NCBI GenBank assembly: GCA_001931875.2
Contig: MSJH02000144.1
Coordinates: 1-12,517, forward strand
Direction of reading: 5' to 3'
Source of the DNA: Byssochlamys sp. IMV 00236
Taxonomy: Eukaryota; Ascomycota; Eurotiomycetes; Eurotiales; Thermoascaceae
DNA length: 12,517 bases
Within the stretch, counting starts at the first letter, position 1; each line of letters begins with the position of its first letter. The notes under the pieces are model-generated. The model did no database searches, was not told the DNA's origin, and saw only the letters and a list, made by a program, of their open reading frames with translations. This document shows positions 7,908-12,517 of this stretch, one piece after another. The translations under genes were made by a program, and so were the position numbers.

Positions 7908-10158
7908 ATGGCTCAGTACGCGTATGACGAAGAGGGTTTTAACTTTTACTACTTTCTCATAGCAGTGTTATCACTCTGCCTTGTGCCTACTACGATACAA
8001 TCGTTACATGCTTTATATAAATCAGCATGTAAGACTCTCTTTTATCACTTTAGCTATTGATACTCATCTTGTTCTTTTAGCCACCAAACATAAAGATGTC
8101 TGTCACTGCCAAATATGTGAAAAAGGAAGAAAGAAGGCAAATAATGTCAAGTCTAGTTCAATCAAAAAGTTATTGACGAGTCCCAAGTATGTTGATTCGT
8201 ATTGATGATGTCACTTGGCTCACTTTTTACATTATAGATTTCTTTTCTTAGTCATCGGTTGGGTTGGAGTCGTACTTTTGGCCATGCAAGTTGCTAATGC
8301 TGAAGTGAAATCAGTTACTTGGGATCCTTATGAAGTTATGGGTCTCAAAGAGGTAAATGGTATAAGAAGAAAGAGAAAAGAATGAAACTCATTTCTATAT
8401 GTATAGAGTGCTACTGAAGCTGAAATTAAAAAGGCTTACAAAAAGTTATCGCTTGTATATCATCCTGATAAAGCCAAGCCAGGCAAAGAAAAAGAAAATG
8501 AAGAACGATTCATTGATATTACCAAGGCTTACAAAGTGTAAAAGCTTATCTTTATTTCATGAATGAGTCATCTAACCGTTATGCTTAGATTGACAAACGA
8601 AGAGGCTCGTAGAAACTATGCTGAATTTGGTCACCCAGATGGTAAACAATCGTTCACTATGGGTGTCGCTTTACCCAAAAAGTTGGTTGAGGGCAATGGT
8701 ATGTACGTTTTGGGCTTTTATGCACTCGCATTTGGTCTTGGTTTGCCCTATTTCATTGTAAGTATTTTACAGATCTGGTAGGAAGAAAAGTAGAATTAAA
8801 TGTTATCGTAGGCTCGCTGGTGGTATAGATCACGTCGTCTTACAAAGGATAAAATCCTGAACAAGACAATGGGAGTCTTTGTCAAGGGTCTAAAAGAAGA
8901 AGATGGTTTTAAAGAAATCATTTACACTCTATCTGGTGCCATTGAATATAAAGAAGCTGTTGATGTTCGTCCAAATGAAGACAGAATGCTCAACATTATC
9001 AACGGTGCTATTGCAGATGAAATGGAAAAGAAGCTGGGTGAAAAGTTTGATCGTCTTAATGATTCAGTACCTGCCTATCGTCGCAAGGCTCGTGCGCTCA
9101 TCTACGCTTACTTGCTTCGTGTTGATCTTGAAAAGAAAGGAGTAAACAAGCAGCTGATTAAGGATCAAAGCTTTGTTGTGGATAAGGCTATTCATTTAAT
9201 TCAAGGTCTTATGCAAATCGCTACTGTCAAACAATGGCTCAATGTTACATGTCATCTGATGGAATTACAACAGCATTTAATGCAAGCTACTTTCCCAGGA
9301 GAGCCTAGCATCAAGCAACTTCCTCACGTCACTACGACTCTCGTACGTCGCTATAATCGTGGTAGAAAGACAAAGATTCAAACAGTTCAGCAATTCTGTG
9401 ACATGCCTAACGATGAACGCAAGAACATGTTAAAGACACTATCTGATTCTGAATATTTGGATGCTGTTGAAGTCGCTCAGCGTATTCCTAAATTAAACGT
9501 TGAAAAGGCTGTGTTTAGAGTGATTGGAGACAGAATTGTTACAACAGGTGCAATTATTACATTTGTTTTGAAGTTAAGAAATGGCCAAGTCGTTGATGTT
9601 GATACCGAAACAAAAGAAAAGCAAGAACACGACGATGAGGACGAAGAAGAAGAATTGTTGGAAGATAAAAAGAAGAACAAAAAAACTTTGCCCTCTGCGC
9701 ACACTCCTTACTATGCTGGTGAAAAGAAGCCTTGCTGGTGGATTTTCTTAGGCGATCCTAAAGTGAATCGTATCCTTGTACCTCACAAGAAGGTGACAGA
9801 TATTGTTGATGAGGAAACAATCAAGATTCCATTCCCTGGCCCACCCAAGCCTGGTGTGTACACATTCTCGTTCTTTATAAAATCAGATACATACGTTGGC
9901 ACAGATATTGTACGAGACATTACACTGAAAGTCCATGATCCATCCGATCTTCCTCCAGAAGAAGAAGTAGATGACAGTATCTCTGAGCCTGAAGAAGATT
10001 CTATTGCTGGACAAATGAAGCTGATGAGAGAACAAGGATTTGCTTCTGCTCTAGCTGGTGGATCCACCAAGAAGCCCCAGAATGATGATTCTGACTCTGA
10101 TTCTTCTTCCGAAGAAGATGATAATAATTATGTTACTGAATCTGATGAGGACGATTAA
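7908..10158 (+). CDS. SEC63: ER translocon subunit Sec63, DnaJ-domain membrane protein (6 exons)
   Basis: The exons are 7908-8028, 8081-8186, 8238-8352, 8407-8537, 8589-8757 and 8812-10158. All introns are 50-54 nt GT-AG and close in phase to 662 residues, nearly the yeast length. Sec63 joins Sec61/Sec62 and recruits Hsp70 (BiP/Kar2) to drive post-translational import. Segment order fits: TM1 at about 12-34 ([15 protein letters not shown]), a basic cytosolic loop with CHCQIC, TM2 at about 77-97 ([18 protein letters not shown]), a lumenal J domain at about 104-170 with HPD at 133-135, TM3 at about 195-214, then the large cytosolic Sec63/Brl region. Acidic blocks lie at about 480-500 and 597-608, and the tail 639-662 is Asp/Ser/Glu-rich, like the CK2-phosphorylated tail that binds Sec62. 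The last exon is one uninterrupted frame of 1347 nt. It looks intact and is tail-to-tail with ESS2. The start is fixed by the promoter and by [11 protein letters not shown], a conserved N-terminus. Confidence 0.97.
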
Positions 10159-10177
10159 ATTTAAATAATACTGTTTC

Positions 10178-10183
10178 AATAAA
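10178..10183 (+). terminator. SEC63 poly(A) signal AATAAA
   Basis: AATAAA lies 19 nt after the SEC63 stop and is followed by AT-rich ATATATACG. It lies within the 128-bp gap between two convergent genes, so SEC63 and ESS2 transcripts may overlap at their 3' ends. Confidence 0.6.
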
Positions 10184-10240
10184 ATATATACGTTTCTTTT
10201 CATTTGTATACACCATAAAAATATTTATATTAAATGGGAC

Positions 10241-10246
10241 TTTATT
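10241..10246 (-). terminator. ESS2 poly(A) signal AATAAA (minus strand)
   Basis: TTTATT on the plus strand reads AATAAA for ESS2, about 40 nt after its stop. With the SEC63 signal 58 bp away on the other strand, the short gap carries both 3' end signals. Confidence 0.55.
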
Positions 10247-10286
10247 TTTATATACATTCATGAATACTTCATATACAAATGATGGT

Positions 10287-11658
10287 TTATTTCTTGACAT
10301 TTTTTGCTAAAGGAGTAGCGCCTGCACGGAACAGAGGTACCGGAGTCGGTGTTTCTCCTGGTCGTCTAACAGTTGAGCCTGTACGGAGAGGACTTGATCC
10401 ATAAGCACTCCTAAGAGCATCTCCAAAAGCAGTTCGTTGTAAATGGGGAGAGTTTTGACTTTTACGAAGTAAATGTTGTGCTGCAGGAGACATCAATCCA
10501 GCCCTAAATAAAATTAATATCAACAAAGCGAGTCAGGCAATAGGCTTACCCTGATCTCGGTGTTCCCTTGGACACCCTTTCGCTTGTCTTTTTACGATAG
10601 GCTCTAGATGCCTTCTCAGATAGTTTCATGCCTAATTGCTCTCTCCTTGAGATCTCTGGTAAAGAGAACTTGGGCCCTGGGGTAGCTGAACCGTCTACAA
10701 GCATGGGTGTACCTTCGATCGAACCCCAAGTCATTTGAGGAGTACCCACGCGAGAAGGACTAAGGGCTGGCGTAGATGCGACGAGTTGGTAGCCTCGTAA
10801 GACAGGTGAAGCATCGCTTGTTGCGTGCTGATCAACTTGACTGAGCTGTGTCCAAGGCGTCACTTTGCCTTGTTGAGTAGCGATATCAGACGGCGGTTTA
10901 TCCTTTAAACAAAACAAGTTAACCAAAGTCAAATAGCATTATTATTATAATTACTTCTTGTGTGGTGAGTGGTATAGTGATGTCTGTATTCTTATAATCA
11001 ATCGCCTTGGGCTGTCCTCGTGCATCGTCCTCCTTGATCCATGACTCGCTCTTGCCCTCGGGATAATACATTAATGCATTTCTGGCTTTATATTTCCATC
11101 CAGTAGGTCCTTCGATGAGCTGAACTGACTGTGTGCCGTTGGTAATTCTTAGTTGATGTGATTCTTTATCAAAGAACCATTTATTCTTCTCTTTTGCTTT
11201 TTGATTGGCCTTTTCGAGTATTTCAGCAAAAGAAGCATTATCTTCACTATCATCATAATTAAATTAGCTTCAATGAGATCATGTGTTTTATACCAACCTT
11301 GTATACAAAGTTTGAAATTGATCAAGTGACAGATCCAAGTTGACTCTTTTCTCTAGTTCAGATTCTTGTTCAAAGTAATAGTTTATTGACTGATTCTTTT
11401 TATCGACTATAGATAAGGGATAATTAGATTGGAGTATATTCGTTATTGTATCCTTATACCTTTCTTGGGTTGCTGGACATCTCTTAGTGCTTTACTTGCT
11501 TTTTGAAGATCAAATAAAGTTCCTGATTGTTGAGCTTGGAAATAGTTTTGCTGAGCCTTCATTTTAACCAAGTTTGGAAAGAAGTCTCTTTCGATAATGA
11601 AGCTGATAGCTTCAGTATAAGTATCTTCATCTAGAACAACAGGTGTACTGGTGTTCAT
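10287..11658 (-). CDS. ESS2: Splicing-associated nuclear protein ESS2/DGCR14 (Bis1), 5 exons
   Basis: On the minus strand the exons are 11658-11460, 11406-11298, 11246-10955, 10902-10550 and 10503-10287. The introns are 53, 51, 52 and 46 nt, and the total is 389 residues in phase, close to fission yeast Bis1 as I recall it. Family hallmarks are VVLDEDTYTEAISFIIERDF near the N-terminus, SEDNASFAEILEKA at 103-116, GWKYKARNALMYYPEG, MTWGSIEGTP at 257-266, and RREQLGMKLSEKASRAYRKK at about 286-305. The C-terminal third is low in order, with many SP/TP sites and RTAFGDALRSAYGSSPLRTG. The family is nuclear and associates with the spliceosomal C complex; the worm homologue helps splicing at weak 5' sites. 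Intron 2 uses a weak donor, GTTGGT. It was chosen over the stronger GTATAA six bases downstream because only the former restores the conserved SEDNASF. The gene looks intact. Confidence 0.94.
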
Positions 11659-11821
11659 CAGTGCGATGCATAAACAAGAAAGAAAAAAAAAAAATAATAA
11701 TGGTGACGTCCAGAAAAAAAACTGATTTACTTATTTTGCTCCCTTTCTGAACTTTAAAATTTGGAGTGGCTGCCTTGTATGGCTAAGAAATAAGAAATAA
11801 GAACTTTGTTTATTTTATGCT
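11659..11821 (-). promoter_or_regulatory. ESS2 upstream region
   Basis: Reading toward ESS2, this 163-bp spacer holds GACGTCACC (ACGTCA core, 11709-11704) about 46 bp before the ATG, then an ATTATTATTTTTTTTTTTTC tract and CTTGTTTATGCATCGCACTG before the start. No clean TATA box is present. It also holds any 3' UTR of the SWIM-finger relic at its far end. Confidence 0.4.
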
Positions 11822-12517
11822 TCATCTTCTTTGTGTTTGCATATTTATATTTGATAGAAGCTGCATCTTTTCATTCGCTGACAACAACTGTCTTAGTTCA
11901 TTATATATTTGTGACAGTATGTTGTTATTTTCAAAAGTTAAATGCATACGACTTTTTAAAGCTTGTCTGCATACACTTGTGATGCTTGTCGACAATGCAT
12001 CCGTTCTATCTCCAGCATCGGATGGTACTTCTGATTGAAGCACATCAGAGCTATCAGTAACTGCTTTACTATGATCATTCTCTATAGTATTCTGGATAAA
12101 TGCTGTCTTACCCATGGTATGAATTCTCAAGCTAGAGTCAATTTCTAGGTAATGTAAGTACACTGTAGCATTTCTCTTGTTACTATCATGACAGTCTACC
12201 TTGGCTGTAAACCACACAGCTTTTATCGAAGCGATAAACCAAATACATATGCTTGCAGGCACGCTTATTTCGTTGAAAGTCTATACAATTGCATGCAGTT
12301 ATCATTCATTGTTCAGTTGATATATCGTATACAACTTCTGTCGTGGAAGACTTGACAATATAGTAAACTTCTTCATCGATATACACTTTCTGCACCATAT
12401 CTTCTAATGACAGCTCATTGATCTCTTCTGGTGCAATCATTCTCTTTCTTGTCTCTCTAGTTTCTGAGCTCGTACGTTCGATATTAGCGACCATCCTTGC
12501 AGTACTGTGCATAAAGT
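11822..12517 (-). pseudogene. SWIM zinc-finger transposase-like gene, partial, one in-frame TGA
   Basis: The minus-strand frame is open from the right edge to a TGA at 12308-12306 and stays open past it. It encodes ITACNCIDFQ, then ACKHMYLVYRF, a complete SWIM finger (Cys at 12293-12291, 12287-12285 and 12257-12255; His at 12251-12249). A GT-AG intron at 12199-12145 (55 nt, GTAGAC...CCTAG) joins it in phase to a second exon, 12144-11822. The whole gives about 209 codons with one stop. The region just before the finger (YYIVKSSTTEVVYDI) matches the equivalent part of the relic at 1528-2160 (IYQCRSFTEGILFYEV) in spacing and residues. The C-terminus is Asp/Ser/Thr-rich, then helical (NNNILSQIYNELRQLLS). 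SWIM fingers occur in MULE transposases and in unrelated chromatin proteins. The transposase half, if any, lies beyond the right edge. It may be a recently broken gene or, less likely, a sequencing error. Confidence 0.55.

Noticed and set aside
9477..9704. Antisense frames under SEC63, ATP7 and ESS2 exons
   Set aside because: They mirror biased codons of the sense exons (for example Ser runs opposite Glu/Asp runs) and have no independent motif or promoter.
12306..12308. TGA as a selenocysteine codon
   Set aside because: Nothing in the SWIM family calls for selenocysteine here, and I see no SECIS-like structure after the gene. A nonsense mutation is far more likely.
12268..12320. Intron GTATAC...TATAG (minus strand) that would splice out the TGA and join the two open frames
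   Set aside because: Phase closes, but it would remove the CxC half of a complete SWIM finger. The alternative intron at 12199-12145 keeps the finger and also closes in phase.

Overview
The window looks like nuclear DNA of an early-diverging filamentous fungus, most likely Mucoromycota/Mucorales. The reasons are AT-rich spacers, compact GT-AG introns of 44-79 nt in every gene, typical fungal housekeeping proteins, and relics of TnpB/Fanzor-like and SWIM-finger transposase-like families, which from memory are abundant in Mucorales. The assignment is inference; no marker in the window fixes the species.

Layout. Positions 1-63 may be the end of a coding exon running in from the left. About 64-1500 is AT-rich and gene-poor, with one decayed inverted repeat. 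At 1528-2160 (-) lies a relic of a MULE-type transposase with a SWIM zinc finger. Starting about 24 bp from its last readable codon and running the other way is a spliced but damaged TnpB/Fanzor-like gene at 2184-3516 (+). A compact housekeeping block follows: ATP synthase subunit d (3752-4388 +, 3 exons) and an NPC2/ML-domain sterol or phospholipid transfer protein (4731-5440 -, 4 exons). About 2.3 kb of AT-rich spacer follows, with hairpins only. SEC63 (7908-10158 +, 6 exons, 662 aa) then lies tail-to-tail with ESS2/DGCR14 (10287-11658 -, 5 exons, 389 aa). A second SWIM-finger gene or relic (11822 to the right edge, -) carries one in-frame TGA just before its finger.

The four intact genes act in unrelated core processes: mitochondrial ATP synthesis, lumenal lipid transfer, ER translocation and nuclear splicing. 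Nothing suggests an operon or cluster. All exon joins were made by hand from splice signals, phase and family conservation, and the phases close in all four intact genes.

The most interesting part is 1.5-3.5 kb. There, relics of a DNA-transposon transposase and of an RNA-guided-nuclease-family protein sit head to head. This may be the remains of one composite element, but both are too damaged to call an active system.
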